Assembly (NCBI GenBank): GCA_001399795.1
Contig: LIHK01000029.1
Coordinates: 1 to 47,560 of the forward strand
Direction of reading: 5' to 3'
Length of the DNA stretch: 47,560 bases
DNA from: Candidatus Bathyarchaeota archaeon BA2
GTDB taxonomy: Archaea > Thermoproteota > Bathyarchaeia > Bathyarchaeales > Bathyarchaeaceae
The notes beneath the pieces were generated by a model. That model did not search any database, was not told where the DNA came from, and saw only the letters and a program-made list of their open reading frames with translations. This document shows, in pieces, positions 17,738 to 25,583 of the stretch. Position numbers and translations under genes: made by a program. The number at the start of each line of letters is the position of its first letter. The first letter of the stretch is position 1.

Positions 17738-18539
17738 CGGTTTCACCTTTCTCGATGATTGTTCCAACGACTTTTTCGTTCTTAAGTGCCTTGTAAACCA
17801 TGTTGGGTTTAGTAGCATTTACAATCATCGTTCGGATTCCTTTTTCTACGGCGGGCATTAACTCAAGCATTTTTCCAAGCATGCCCCCAGTTACGTCTGT
17901 CGCCTTCGCCCCCTCAATTTTGTGTTGCAGACTTTTCAATTCGTTTAGGGTTATGCGCTGGATTAAACGCGCTGAAGGATCGATTTTTGGGTCTGCGGTG
18001 TAGATGCCGTTAACGTCCGCGCCTATTACAATGCGGTCTGCGTTGAGGCGTATAGCGAGCGAAGAAACAAGCTGGTCGCCGGACAATATGGCGAAGCCGG
18101 TTTCCAAATCAAGAACGGCATCTCCGTAGAGAACTGGCACAAACCCTGTTTCAAGCATTTTTATTAACGGTTTCTCCTCCATGCTTTGAATTCGACCTGA
18201 CTTCGTGACCACACAAGATGAAGGTTGCACCTCTACTGCTGGAATATTATGATTTATTAGAGAATCCACGATTAACTTGTTTAGTTTTGTCATGGCTTGG
18301 TGGGTTTTTGCAAACCCCATAATCTGTGAAGGCTCCTTGTAGCCTTCTTTTATTCCGTATTTCTCCGCAACAGGGTGACCAAAGGAGCCTCCTCCGTGAA
18401 CGAGGACAAGGGGCGAAACGTTGGCTTGCGAAATTTCGTTAGCCAACCGCCTTATTGCCTGCAAGTTGGGGGTCAACGGCTTTTCTTTTCGAGTTACGGC
18501 GGAACCCCCAAGCTTAAAGACTGTTGGTTTAGCTTTCAA
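17730..18539 (-). CDS. ipk: Isopentenyl phosphate kinase
   Basis: 269 residues from TTG 18539. An amino-acid-kinase fold: FKLGGSAVTRKEK at the start, VHGGGSFGHPVAEKYG with the His that marks IPK as distinct from other family members, then LYGDAVLD, LSGDQLVS and TDVTGGMLGKM. It phosphorylates isopentenyl phosphate to IPP in the archaeal form of the mevalonate route. TTG 18539 with AAGGTG upstream is preferred; GTG 18548 is possible, and an open frame runs on to 18590 inside mvk. It sits between mevalonate kinase and IPP isomerase. Confidence 0.94.
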   Translation of the reverse strand: MKAKPTVFKLGGSAVTRKEKPLTPNLQAIRRLANEISQANVSPLVLVHGGGSFGHPVAEKYGIKEGYKEPSQIMGFAKTHQAMTKLNKLIVDSLINHNIPAVEVQPSSCVVTKSGRIQSMEEKPLIKMLETGFVPVLYGDAVLDLETGFAILSGDQLVSSLAIRLNADRIVIGADVNGIYTADPKIDPSARLIQRITLNELKSLQHKIEGAKATDVTGGMLGKMLELMPAVEKGIRTMIVNATKPNMVYKALKNEKVVGTIIEKGETVV

Positions 18540-19503
18540 TTTTTGCACCTTCGCTGGATTTTCTTGCAATAAAAGTTGTTCCTCCAGCACGTTTAATGGC
18601 TTCAGCGACTTTTTCCAGTTTTTCGGGAAGGCATAGCGCGACCATGCATCCTCCTCCGCCTGCTCCTGTTAGTTTAGCTCCCAAAGCTCCAGTCTTTCTA
18701 GCCGCGTAAACGAGTCTTTCAAGGGGTTCGTTAGAGGCTCCGACGGCGCATAGGAGCGCGTGGTTAATGTTCATTAATTCGCCTAGGGCGTTGAGGTCTC
18801 CGGTCTCTAAAGCTTTAGCCGCTTTAAGAGCGACCTCTCTGCCAGTTTTTATGACGTGATCAATAATTGAAGGAAAATGCTTCCGTCTTTCACGGACTAT
18901 AGCAACTTGCTCGCCTGTTGAACGCTCCATTCCTGTATCCCCAACTACCAGCGGTATGTCTCCCTCCACATTTAAAGACTTGAAACCTCTGTCTCTCTGG
19001 AACAGAAGAACCCCGCCATAGGTAGAGATTGTTGGGTCTATACCGGAAGGAGTGCCGTGGACAAAGCATTCAGCTTCATAGGCGAAACGAAAAACCTCCT
19101 CTTTTGACAATTTTGCATCCAAAAGGCGACTTACGGCAACCACAACTGCCGCCGCCACCGCAGCTGAAGAGCCAAGGCCAGCTGCGACGGGAATTGAAGA
19201 TTCTACCTCTATGCTCACGCCAACTTGTTTTTTGGAAAAATGCAGAACTTTTTGAGTTGCTATCTTGATGGGTTCAAGCTTTGTGCGTGCTTCTTCGCCG
19301 CCAAGTTCTGGCTGAAACTGTTCTTCCATAAAGGATCCTGACAATCCCAGGTCAACTGAGTTTATGTATATGCGTTTATCTGTCCTCAGCTCTGCTGAGG
19401 CACGGGCACGTTTGTCAATTGCGAGGACAATGGCTGGTTCGCCGTACACAACAAAGTGTTCCCCGAAAAGTATTATTTTAGCTGGCGCTGAGGCGACTAT
19501 CAA
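18529..19503 (-). CDS. mvk: Mevalonate kinase
   Basis: 324 residues, GHMP kinase. ASAPAKIILFGEHFVVYGEP at the start, the ATP loop PVAAGLGSSAAVAAA near 107, GTPSGIDPT with the catalytic Asp, and LTGAGGGGCMVAL near 283. It makes 5-phosphomevalonate. First gene of the mvk-ipk-idi2-ggpps-gltX run. No phosphomevalonate kinase or decarboxylase lies nearby; the presence of IPK points to the archaeal route through isopentenyl phosphate, with its other enzymes elsewhere. Confidence 0.96.
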   Translation of the reverse strand: MIVASAPAKIILFGEHFVVYGEPAIVLAIDKRARASAELRTDKRIYINSVDLGLSGSFMEEQFQPELGGEEARTKLEPIKIATQKVLHFSKKQVGVSIEVESSIPVAAGLGSSAAVAAAVVVAVSRLLDAKLSKEEVFRFAYEAECFVHGTPSGIDPTISTYGGVLLFQRDRGFKSLNVEGDIPLVVGDTGMERSTGEQVAIVRERRKHFPSIIDHVIKTGREVALKAAKALETGDLNALGELMNINHALLCAVGASNEPLERLVYAARKTGALGAKLTGAGGGGCMVALCLPEKLEKVAEAIKRAGGTTFIARKSSEGAKIES

Positions 19504-19583
19504 GACTTATCCCACTTATCCCAATGAACTATGTTTTCTTATCTTATTCCTAATAGGTATTTGGGGGTTGTGTTTTAATGTGG

Positions 19584-19805
19584 CTATTCCTTTTTCTGTT
19601 CTTTCATTTTTTCTATGATAAGCCGGTTATTTTCTATCCGCACATTTACTTCTTCTCTAACCTTAAATGGGAATGTTCCGTCTCTTGCAACTTCTGTAGG
19701 AACATAAATGAAAAATCGGTCATAAAATTTCTTACCAGTTTTGGTCGGTCTGTTTATGAATCTTCCTTTGCCTTCTATCACTTTAGTAGCCTCATTTGGT
19801 AGCAT
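19584..19805 (-). CDS. Small AbrB-like protein
   Basis: 73 residues. The end VREEVNVRIENNRLIIEKMK is like the second half of SpoVT-AbrB DNA-binding domains, and FIYVPTEVARDG like its first strand. Such proteins are often antitoxins or regulators, but no toxin gene adjoins it. It lies just upstream of mvk in the same direction and could be the promoter-proximal gene of that operon. The divergent neighbour at 19901 shares its 5' region. Family call is tentative. Confidence 0.55.
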   Translation of the reverse strand: MLPNEATKVIEGKGRFINRPTKTGKKFYDRFFIYVPTEVARDGTFPFKVREEVNVRIENNRLIIEKMKEQKKE

Positions 19806-19853
19806 AGTGAACCCCTCACATCATCTTTTCCAGAACATAATTTGGTAGCAAAA

Positions 19854-19865
19854 CTTTTAAATCGG
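19854..19865 (+). promoter_or_regulatory. TATA-like box for gene at 19901
   Basis: CTTTTAAATCGG, preceded by purine-rich AGCAAAA (BRE-like), lies about 43 nt before ATG 19901. It is the best box in the 95-base divergent gap. Confidence 0.4.
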
Positions 19866-19900
19866 TTTACCGGCTCTTAATACAGATTGAGGATTCATAT

Positions 19901-20095
19901 ATGAACAAAAAAGCCTTCATCGTGGTCAGCCTTGTTCCCGAAGCCTCACAAGCACCAAACAGTCAAATCGAGAAAGAGATAAAGAGGGAAGCCAAAATTC
20001 TTTGGTGTAGGGAAATAGAGAAAATTTCGGTTAAGGAAGCAGAAGATTGTTATGAGGAGTTAAGGGGACACGGTTTATCGAAGAAGGTAGCATGA
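19901..20095 (+). CDS. Hypothetical small protein
   Basis: 64 residues. The opening strand NKKAFIVVSLVPEAS is followed by helices (NSQIEKEIKREAKILWCREI, then KEAEDCYEELRGHGLS). It looks like a small alpha/beta protein; I recall similar short ORFs in uncultured archaea but cannot name a family. GAGG lies 9 nt before the ATG. It is followed 48 nt on by a zinc-ribbon gene in the same direction. Confidence 0.6.
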   Translation: MNKKAFIVVSLVPEASQAPNSQIEKEIKREAKILWCREIEKISVKEAEDCYEELRGHGLSKKVA

Positions 20096-20143
20096 AACAT
20101 TGTGAGGTTCTATGAAGGTTAGAAGTTGTCCCGAAAGTTAAGA

Positions 20144-20344
20144 ATGAAATGTAGGTTTTGTGGTCATTGGAACAGGTTTCAAGCTCAGAAAATCTTTCTC
20201 AAACATAAGGTAAAAGGCATACAAACTTACGTTCCAGTTTACCATGTTTCAGAAATTCATAAATGCGAGAAATGTGGAAAAGTTATGCAGAAACCAAAGG
20301 AATTAATTAGGATTGAAAAGGTGAACTTGTATGAAATTCACTAA
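20144..20344 (+). CDS. Small zinc-ribbon protein
   Basis: 66 residues from ATG 20144 (MKCRFCGHWNRFQAQ), or 72 from TTG 20126. Two CxxC knuckles (CRFC at the start, CEKC near residue 46) surround a basic segment, giving one zinc ribbon. Likely nucleic-acid or protein binding; function unknown. Same strand as the gene before it. Confidence 0.6.
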   Translation: MKCRFCGHWNRFQAQKIFLKHKVKGIQTYVPVYHVSEIHKCEKCGKVMQKPKELIRIEKVNLYEIH

Positions 20345-20402
20345 CGGAAGACATCAAGTTTCGAGGAAATTTGGAGCCTTATAGAAGGCAAGACAGTTAA
20401 AA

Positions 20403-20525
20403 GTGCAGGAGATTTTGGACAGAGTTACAAAAATCGGTCTAAGCGATGATTATATGCTGAGAATTAGTGGAGCCAGAGTCAATCTGGTGAGAACAAAGAA
20501 TCCACCAGATAAATGGCGAGTTTGA
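20403..20525 (+). CDS. Possible 40-residue protein or gene remnant
   Basis: GTG 20403 to TGA 20523-20525 reads VQEILDRVTKIGLSDDYMLR, then ISGARVNLVRTKNPPDKWRV. The sequence is protein-like. A second frame just upstream (SFEEIWSLIEGKTVKSAGDF) is also protein-like but stops soon, so 20345-20525 may be one gene broken by a frameshift. No family recognised. Confidence 0.3.
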   Translation: MQEILDRVTKIGLSDDYMLRISGARVNLVRTKNPPDKWRV

Positions 20526-20545
20526 GAAAAGGTTCTCCATCCACT

Positions 20546-20848
20546 CTAAATTTCCTTTTCTTTGTTGAGCTGTTTCAACAGTTCTTGAAATGGTTTTAGG
20601 CTTTCTCTTAAATCAACTTCCTCAAATCTAAATATTCTGATAGCATCTTCAAGTAACCATTTTAATTCAAGAGTTTCGTCCTTTGTCAGTTCAATATACG
20701 GGGAAGGGACAGGCTCTCTTATTTTTCTTTGAATACTCGTTAGTAATGACTTATCAAAAGGACAGTCGGAGGATTCTAACGTTCCCTGTATGTAACCATC
20801 GAGGGATTCTGCTTGTTCGGAAGACAACTTAATCTTCTTCTTTTCCAT
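20546..20848 (-). CDS. Hypothetical helical protein
   Basis: 100 residues from ATG 20848 (MEKKKIKLSSEQAESLDGYI). It is rich in Glu, Lys and Leu, with predicted helices throughout and no Cys pairs or catalytic motif that I recognise. An in-frame extension to 20890 has no better start signal. It faces the small plus-strand genes and ends where they end. Real gene likely, role unknown. Confidence 0.5.
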   Translation of the reverse strand: MEKKKIKLSSEQAESLDGYIQGTLESSDCPFDKSLLTSIQRKIREPVPSPYIELTKDETLELKWLLEDAIRIFRFEEVDLRESLKPFQELLKQLNKEKEI

Positions 20849-21058
20849 AACAGACTCACTTCTATTGGTCGGTAAATCAGAGGTTCGCATCTACTATAAT
20901 TTTTCTGGATTACAAGCCTCTGAAAATCCCAAAATGAAGCCCTATTTGGATCCAAATAAAAAAGATGTTGAAAACAATAATTTTTTCGGAAAAACGTTTG
21001 CGCCAAAATGAAGATAGCCTAAATGGGTTATTTAAAGTTGTACTGTAAGGATTTCAAC

Positions 21059-21213
21059 ACGATTATTTTGTGAACGCTATGGAGGCGTAGCCAACTACTG
21101 CTGAGAAGTTGCCTGTTACGTCACCACTAGTTTTGTAACATAGAAGTTGAGCTTTTCTGGCGCCTAACGCCTTTGCTGCAGTAATTGCAGCGATGGTTGG
21201 ACCGTAACTACAG
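21059..21213 (-). pseudogene. Truncated copy of the MEMO gene 3' end
   Basis: The stretch matches the last ~150 nt of the full MEMO-family gene at 24054-24205 plus a few bases past its stop, with scattered mainly silent changes. Both read [20 protein letters not shown] then [20 protein letters not shown]. Homology starts abruptly at about 21213; upstream codons (to 21290) are unrelated. The remaining 80% of the gene is absent, so this is a partial duplication, not a functional gene. Confidence 0.88.
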
Positions 21214-21541
21214 GTGGATACGGCTTTGACAAGTTTGGTGCCGAGGCCTATAGTGCGGTATTTCGTGAACAACAACCCGCATAATAACACTCAGCTTTTG
21301 ATTCAGTCTTGTACACTCATTTTGGGCAGAACCTTGAGGCGCCTAAACTATCACCTTAGAATTTTTGGCTCAAAATCTTCTACAGAGGCTCAGCAACATC
21401 AATAGCAACATTAATCCAAACAACTCCAATACTGTCGCCAAACCTAGCTTATACGTTACCACTTCAAAGGCAAAATAAAATATGGGAAAGATTAAAGATA
21501 GTTCATATAGGCGTCCCAAGTATGGTATTGCTGGCGGTTTT

Positions 21542-21781
21542 ATGGTTACCCGTAGGTTCACGGTTGTTTTGGAGCTTGCTGGGGAGGGTGGCTTCATAGT
21601 TAAGTGTCTGGAGCTTCCAGTAGCCACTCAAGGTGAAACAAGAGAGGAAGTCTTAAAAAACATTAAGGAAGCTATAGAGGGCTATTTGGAAGTTAAAGCA
21701 CAACTTCTTCATCGTAAGATTAGAGGAGAAAAGGTTGAGGTAGTTGTCGAGGCTCCCTCTGCTCTCTTGGCGGGAAGTTAA
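21542..21781 (+). CDS. HicB-like antitoxin-family protein
   Basis: 79 residues from ATG 21542 (MVTRRFTVVLELAGEGG). The partial RNase-H-like HicB fold is clear: a first strand, GGFIVKCLELPVATQGETRE with the usual acidic turn, then EEVLKNIKEAIEGYLE. No HicA toxin gene lies within the neighbouring 500 bases on either side, so it may be an orphan. An in-frame start at 21482 would add 20 residues unlike the family. There is no DNA-binding tail. Confidence 0.72.
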   Translation: MVTRRFTVVLELAGEGGFIVKCLELPVATQGETREEVLKNIKEAIEGYLEVKAQLLHRKIRGEKVEVVVEAPSALLAGS

Positions 21782-21907
21782 TTAAAGTGAAAATGCATCC
21801 GTTTCAAAAAGACTGCGCCGCGAGTTTTCAATGATTGATGAAAATTAAAGAATCATTAAAGTGAAACTTTTCACTAAATTTTCTCACGATATTTTTTCAC
21901 TTAAGAG

Positions 21908-21927
21908 TGCTTTGTTGCAACAAAGCA
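21908..21927. promoter_or_regulatory. Perfect 20-bp palindrome upstream of the four-knuckle protein
   Basis: TGCTTTGTTG followed directly by its exact reverse complement CAACAAAGCA. With no spacer it is unlikely to be an RNA hairpin and more likely a dimer-binding operator. It lies 14 nt before a 13-codon ORF and 52 nt before ATG 21980. Confidence 0.55.
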
Positions 21928-21979
21928 TCATAAACGATAACATGAATCGGGTGAGGATTAAGCTTGAGAGGGATGGGAA

Positions 21980-22132
21980 ATGACCAAGAAATGCGAGATA
22001 TGCGGTGAAGAATGGGGTGGCATACTGGGGAAAGGTTTCTATAGATGCCGTATTTGTCGTAGGCTCGTTTGCTCCGATTGCTATAACGCAGAAAAGGGTG
22101 TCTGCTCATACTGCGAGGAAAGACTCAAATAG
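21980..22132 (+). CDS. Small protein with four CxxC knuckles (cross-brace zinc fold)
   Basis: 50 residues from ATG 21980 to TAG 22130-22132, too short for ordinary gene lists. Cysteine pairs are CEIC (5-8), CRIC (23-26), CSDC (31-34) and CSYC (42-45). Four pairs at these spacings suggest two zinc ions in a RING/FYVE-like cross-brace. The ATG overlaps, as ATGA, the stop of a 13-codon ORF at 21942-21983 (MNRVRIKLERDGK), perhaps a leader peptide. GAGAGGGATGG just upstream contains a Shine-Dalgarno. A 20-bp palindrome lies upstream. Function unknown; transcription or ubiquitin-like roles would be guesses. Confidence 0.65.
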   Translation: MTKKCEICGEEWGGILGKGFYRCRICRRLVCSDCYNAEKGVCSYCEERLK

Positions 22133-22221
22133 GAATAAAAATAACCAATAAAGTATTAGCATTCTTAGGGTCTTAATAATCAATCTGTACCCGGTTAGTC
22201 CATTATGCTCATAAAACCTTT

Positions 22222-22243
22222 AAGTAAATATACAGGTTTACTT
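22222..22243. promoter_or_regulatory. Inverted repeat at the HEPN-MNT promoter
   Basis: AAGTAAA (22222-22228) and TTTACTT (22237-22243) flank 8 nt. The left arm follows a TATA-like CTTTAAG (22218-22224), and the GTG start of the HEPN gene is 13 nt beyond the right arm. Placement at the core promoter suits autoregulation by the pair. Confidence 0.45.
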
Positions 22244-22255
22244 TTCTTGACCTAG

Positions 22256-22657
22256 GTGTTCCCATTGCGTCGAACCTTGGACTGGATGGAGCAAGCTAAA
22301 GGAGAATTTAAAGCTGCAAAAGATCTTTTCGCAACCTCTAATTACGCATGGTGCTGTTTCACATGCCAACAAACCGCCGAAAAGGCTTTGAAAGCCATTC
22401 TGGAACATTTGGGCTCGCCAACAGCAGGCCATAACCTTATAGCTTTAGCCATCGAAGTTTCAAGTCTCATTCAGACACCTAGGGAGATTGAAGTGGCTTG
22501 TAGAATTCTAAACCGCTACTACATTCCAACAAGATATCCTAATGCCTTCCCAAGTGGAGCTCCTATCCACATGTTCGATAAGGATGATGCGAGAGAAGCC
22601 CTTGAACACACAGAAAAGGTGGTGAACTTTGCTAAAACGGTTACAGGAATTACCTAG
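22256..22657 (+). CDS. HEPN domain protein, partner of the MNT gene
   Basis: 133 residues from GTG 22256. The HEPN pattern is plain: WMEQAKGEFKAAKDLF, then WCCFTCQQTAEKALKAILEH, GHNLIALA, and RYYIPTRYPNAF near residue 90. It belongs to the HEPN group that pairs with nucleotidyltransferases; it lacks the clear Rx4HxY of HepT, so its ribonuclease activity is doubtful. The MNT gene starts 29 nt inside its 3' end, unlike 9180-10018 where MNT comes first and the HEPN is of HepT type. Confidence 0.82.
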   Translation: MFPLRRTLDWMEQAKGEFKAAKDLFATSNYAWCCFTCQQTAEKALKAILEHLGSPTAGHNLIALAIEVSSLIQTPREIEVACRILNRYYIPTRYPNAFPSGAPIHMFDKDDAREALEHTEKVVNFAKTVTGIT

Positions 22658-23078
22658 ATTTAACTCTCTCAAGGGCTTCGTGGACGTCCTTCTTAAACAG
22701 AAGGGCGACAGAATTCTTTCCATAATCCTCTTTGGGTCTATGGCAAAGGGAAACTACACGAAGCACAGTGACCACGATCTTCTCATAGTCGTTTCCCATG
22801 AAGAACTAGGCTTCAAAGATAGGCTTTATGAATACTCCCTCCCATCAAACGGCTGGGTGGAACCCTTTACATACACCAAGGAAGAAGTTAAATCCATGCT
22901 TAATAACTTCCACCCCCTAATATTAGACTGCCTAAAAGATGGACTAGTGATATATGATAGAGGCCTTTGGGGTCGTCTAAGAGCCAAGTTTAATGAAATG
23001 CTTAAGAAGGGGATATTAACCCCGAAAGGAAATGGCTGGATAATTGAGGCCTCAGCCCTACAAAGCCATAGCAGATGA
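22629..23078 (+). CDS. MNT-type nucleotidyltransferase
   Basis: 149 residues from TTG 22629. The motif LFGSMAKGNYTKHSDHDLLI has GS followed by the DxD pair, and the strand PFTYTKEEVKSM follows. A third acidic residue (LDCLKDG) may complete the site. It overlaps the HEPN gene by 29 nt, so they are co-translated. Likely antitoxin or modifier of its partner by analogy; the order and the HEPN type differ from canonical MntA-HepT. Confidence 0.8.
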   Translation: MLKRLQELPRFNSLKGFVDVLLKQKGDRILSIILFGSMAKGNYTKHSDHDLLIVVSHEELGFKDRLYEYSLPSNGWVEPFTYTKEEVKSMLNNFHPLILDCLKDGLVIYDRGLWGRLRAKFNEMLKKGILTPKGNGWIIEASALQSHSR

Positions 23079-23144
23079 CATCATCCGCGAATCAATTCAT
23101 ACTTTGACAACATATCGTTTTCGAGTTTTTATTTATCTAAATGA

Positions 23145-23170
23145 TAGATGATGCGAAGCATTTTAGCCAG
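23145..23170. repeat. Partial copy of dispersed repeat
   Basis: GATGCGAAGCATTTTAGCCA matches the inner end of the copy at 23387-23447 (there GCGGAGCATTTTAGCCA). On the minus strand it reads KLAKMLRI, as the fuller copy does, and then diverges. Confidence 0.45.
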
Positions 23171-23237
23171 CTTTTTGAGGCTGGCATTTTCACGTAGTTG
23201 TTGCATATTATACTTTTCTGAGCTAATGAAAATGGGG

Positions 23238-23447
23238 TTAAACCTGCCATAACCGCGTTGCCTCCACGTAAGGTTCCCCAGTTATGCCACTATTCAAGAT
23301 TATATCCATACTTGCCGTTATTCTTGCGAAGAGAAGCCTGCTCAAAAACTTAAGAACTAACTTAAGCCTTTTTTCTGCATGCTCTCTCCAAAATAGGTAG
23401 GCTTTTGTTTGTGTGATGAAGCTGAGTATGCGGAGCATTTTAGCCAA
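23238..23447 (-). pseudogene. Most intact copy of a repeated ORF family (69 codons)
   Basis: ATG 23447 opens MAKMLRILSFITQTKAYLFW and runs on through a basic helical stretch (KRLKLVLKFLSRLLFARI) to TAA 23238. The first 20 codons recur at 46236-46292 and 46797-46839 with changes that are mostly synonymous or conservative, so the element was once translated in this frame. I do not know the family and no Shine-Dalgarno is visible. It may be a short real gene or the tail end of a decayed multicopy gene. The rest of the 23079-23544 gap holds only the partial repeat at 23145. Confidence 0.4.
23387..23447. repeat. Dispersed ~60-bp repeat, copy A
   Basis: Shares TCCAAAATAGGTAGGCTTTT and GTTTGTGT..GAAGCTGAG with copies B (46236-46292) and C (46797-46839). 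It lies 310 bases after the HEPN-MNT pair. Confidence 0.7.
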
Positions 23448-23544
23448 TTTTGTTGGTGGGCCTGACTTGAAGAAGTGGCGAGATTAACTTTTTGGGAAGA
23501 CGGTTAGGCTTCTAACTTAGGCTCGGTTATCATGCTCAAGCGGC

Positions 23545-23934
23545 TTAGAGGACTAAAAAGCCTACTTTCTGCAGCACTCCCTTCTCTGTGTCTGGTACAT
23601 ATCCAGCGTCTTCAATCGCTGACACTCCTAAAATTACCCTTTCAGAGAAACCCATTAGCTTAAGCCTCTCTTTAACCTCTTCAGGAAATTTACACACGAA
23701 TAACCTTCTGGGACCTATCTCGGTGTCTTCAACGGTAACGCTGCTGACGTCAGCGAAGCTACACTTTACAGTTTTGCCTAAAGTAACGATTTTTGCTTCG
23801 CCAAAAGTCCTTAGCCTAAGCTCCTCAGCCATCGACTCATTAACGATGATGCCCGTGGCTCCTGTATCAGCTAGTGCAACATCGCTGAACAATCTCTCTC
23901 CATTACGAACCTTGACCGCAGCCCTTACATACAT
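23545..23934 (-). CDS. Retropepsin-like aspartyl protease domain protein
   Basis: 129 residues. The single catalytic motif ALADTGATGIIV (DTGA at about 23-26) opens the domain, GFSERVILGVSAIEDAG gives the family's hydrophobic-Gly partner motif near 96, and the rest is beta-rich. One motif per chain means it would work as a dimer, like retroviral and archaeal clan AA proteases. No signal peptide, so cytoplasmic. It stands alone at the edge of the accessory island; substrate unknown. Confidence 0.8.
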   Translation of the reverse strand: MYVRAAVKVRNGERLFSDVALADTGATGIIVNESMAEELRLRTFGEAKIVTLGKTVKCSFADVSSVTVEDTEIGPRRLFVCKFPEEVKERLKLMGFSERVILGVSAIEDAGYVPDTEKGVLQKVGFLVL

Positions 23935-24053
23935 CTTTGTCCTCTTTCTAATTCAGCTTCGCGTTAATTAAGCGTTTTCAATAATATATTTGGAACCAAA
24001 TAGAGGGGCCTAGCACAATTGCGCGCACACAAACAAAAAGGTTCATCCCACGA

Positions 24054-24902
24054 TTATTTTATGAACGCAATCGAAGCATAACCAACTACTGCTGAGAAAT
24101 CTCCTGTTACGTCGCCACTAGTTTTGTAACACAGAAGTTGAGCCTTTCTAGCGCCTAACGCCTTTGATGCAGTAATTGCAGCGATGGTAGGACCATAACC
24201 ACACACGGTTATTCTGTAGGACTCTACAGTGGAGTAATATTGTTCTTCATCCATTTTGACGGTGGCTTCAATGGCCATCTTGTCTTTCCTTTCAGCGCTT
24301 TCCTGAAGCTCATAGTGAGTCATGTCTGTGGAAGCTATCACCAAAGCGTTTTTCCCTGCCAAGGCTTTTGCCACAGCCTGTCCCACCTCACGGCTTGATT
24401 CCAAGTCTTGCATAAGAAAACATATGGGTACAAACTTGAAGGCTGAACCGTAGAGGTATTGAAGGAATGGCAACTGAAGCTCTATGGAGTGCTCGTGGGC
24501 GTGGGCTCTGTCATCCACATCGATGATACGGGATTCGCGCAAAATCTGATTGGCTGTTTGCACATCAATCTCTACGTCTCCCAAGGGAGTGCGCCAAACC
24601 CCCTCATTCATGATAGCCAACGCGCTTCCAAATCCAGTGTGGTTGGGACTAAAAATGACGATGACGTCGGGTTTTCCATCAGCAGCAAGTTTGTAATATG
24701 CGTGGGCAGCCACCTGTCCAGAATACATGTATCCAGCGTGGGGGCAGACGAGTCCGACTATGCTTCTAGGGCCCTTCTCCACAACTCTAGGGGGTTTTCC
24801 AGGGCCATATTTGTGGGTGAAGCATTCTTCTATCTGTGTTCGTAGTCCAGCAGAAGTGCCAGCGTACCATGAACCTGCAACGGCAGGGTGCCTAACTTTC
24901 AA
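24054..24902 (-). CDS. MEMO1-family protein (AmmeMemoRadiSam system protein B)
   Basis: 282 residues. The start [13 protein letters not shown], then [10 protein letters not shown] with the conserved His, [18 protein letters not shown] and STDMTHY are MEMO hallmarks. The fold is related to extradiol dioxygenases and the conserved His/Asp residues may bind metal; the true reaction in archaea is unknown. TTG 24902 overlaps the uS2 stop (TTGA) with GGAGGGTGA upstream, so it is translated with the ribosomal operon. A truncated second copy lies at 21059-21213. Confidence 0.93.
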   Translation of the reverse strand: MKVRHPAVAGSWYAGTSAGLRTQIEECFTHKYGPGKPPRVVEKGPRSIVGLVCPHAGYMYSGQVAAHAYYKLAADGKPDVIVIFSPNHTGFGSALAIMNEGVWRTPLGDVEIDVQTANQILRESRIIDVDDRAHAHEHSIELQLPFLQYLYGSAFKFVPICFLMQDLESSREVGQAVAKALAGKNALVIASTDMTHYELQESAERKDKMAIEATVKMDEEQYYSTVESYRITVCGYGPTIAAITASKALGARKAQLLCYKTSGDVTGDFSAVVGYASIAFIK

Positions 24903-25564
24903 GCTTCACCCTCCTTTCTTTCTTCCCTTGACAGTTTTACTTCAAAATCGTCGATGGACTGGCTTATTTCTCCGTCTGGCGGTATTTCTCCTCTCTCACG
25001 CATTATTTGTCTAGCGAGGAGCCAGTAGATCACCGCCAAGGCTCTCCTGCCCTTGTTGTTGGTTGGTATAACCAAGTCCACGTAGGAAAAATCGTTGTCG
25101 GTGCTGCAAAGCGCTACTACTGGGATGCCTGCGTTTGAAGTTTCTTTTACAGCTTGCACGTCGGCCTTAGGGTCCGACACAATTACAACGCTTGGCTCGA
25201 TGCGATTTGGGTAGAGAGGATTTGAAAGCAATCCAGGGATAAAGCGTCCAATTATAGGGGTCGCCCCAACTACTTCGCAGAACTTCTCTACTGGAGACCG
25301 CCCGTACAGTCTCGCCGCCACCGCCGCAATTTTGGACGGCTCAAACCGAGCGAGAAATTTGGCTGAGACTCGTATGCGTTCATCTGTTTTTTTAACATCT
25401 AAAACAAACAAACCGTCTGGTCTAACGCGATAAATGAAAGGGTCCATATCCCTCGTTTTCATCCTTGTACCAATGTGGATTCCAGCGGATAACATGACGT
25501 CTTGGGGCAGCAGAAGCTCCCCTTCGCCAATAACTTCAACTTCCTCTTTTTCTTCCTCTGACAA
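24899..25564 (-). CDS. rps2: Small ribosomal subunit protein uS2
   Basis: 221 residues. Hallmarks are [52 protein letters not shown] and [13 protein letters not shown]. The start is uncertain: TTG 25564 is preferred because GGGAGG lies 7 nt upstream; an ATG at 25615 would overlap enolase by 32 nt. It follows enolase by 19 nt. Confidence 0.95.
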   Translation of the reverse strand: MSEEEKEEVEVIGEGELLLPQDVMLSAGIHIGTRMKTRDMDPFIYRVRPDGLFVLDVKKTDERIRVSAKFLARFEPSKIAAVAARLYGRSPVEKFCEVVGATPIIGRFIPGLLSNPLYPNRIEPSVVIVSDPKADVQAVKETSNAGIPVVALCSTDNDFSYVDLVIPTNNKGRRALAVIYWLLARQIMRERGEIPPDGEISQSIDDFEVKLSREERKEGEA

Positions 25565-25583
25565 GATTTTTTCCTCCCAATAA

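Noticed and set aside
21063-21290. 75-codon ORF ending like MEMO, as a gene of its own.
   Set aside because: Only the last ~50 codons are MEMO-like and the rest is unrelated filler, so it is a truncated duplicate.
21370-21480. Minus-strand hydrophobic stretch (LGLATVLELFGLMLLLMLLS).
   Set aside because: Could be a membrane-helix remnant, but the ORF starts within antisense of the HicB-like gene and has no start signal.
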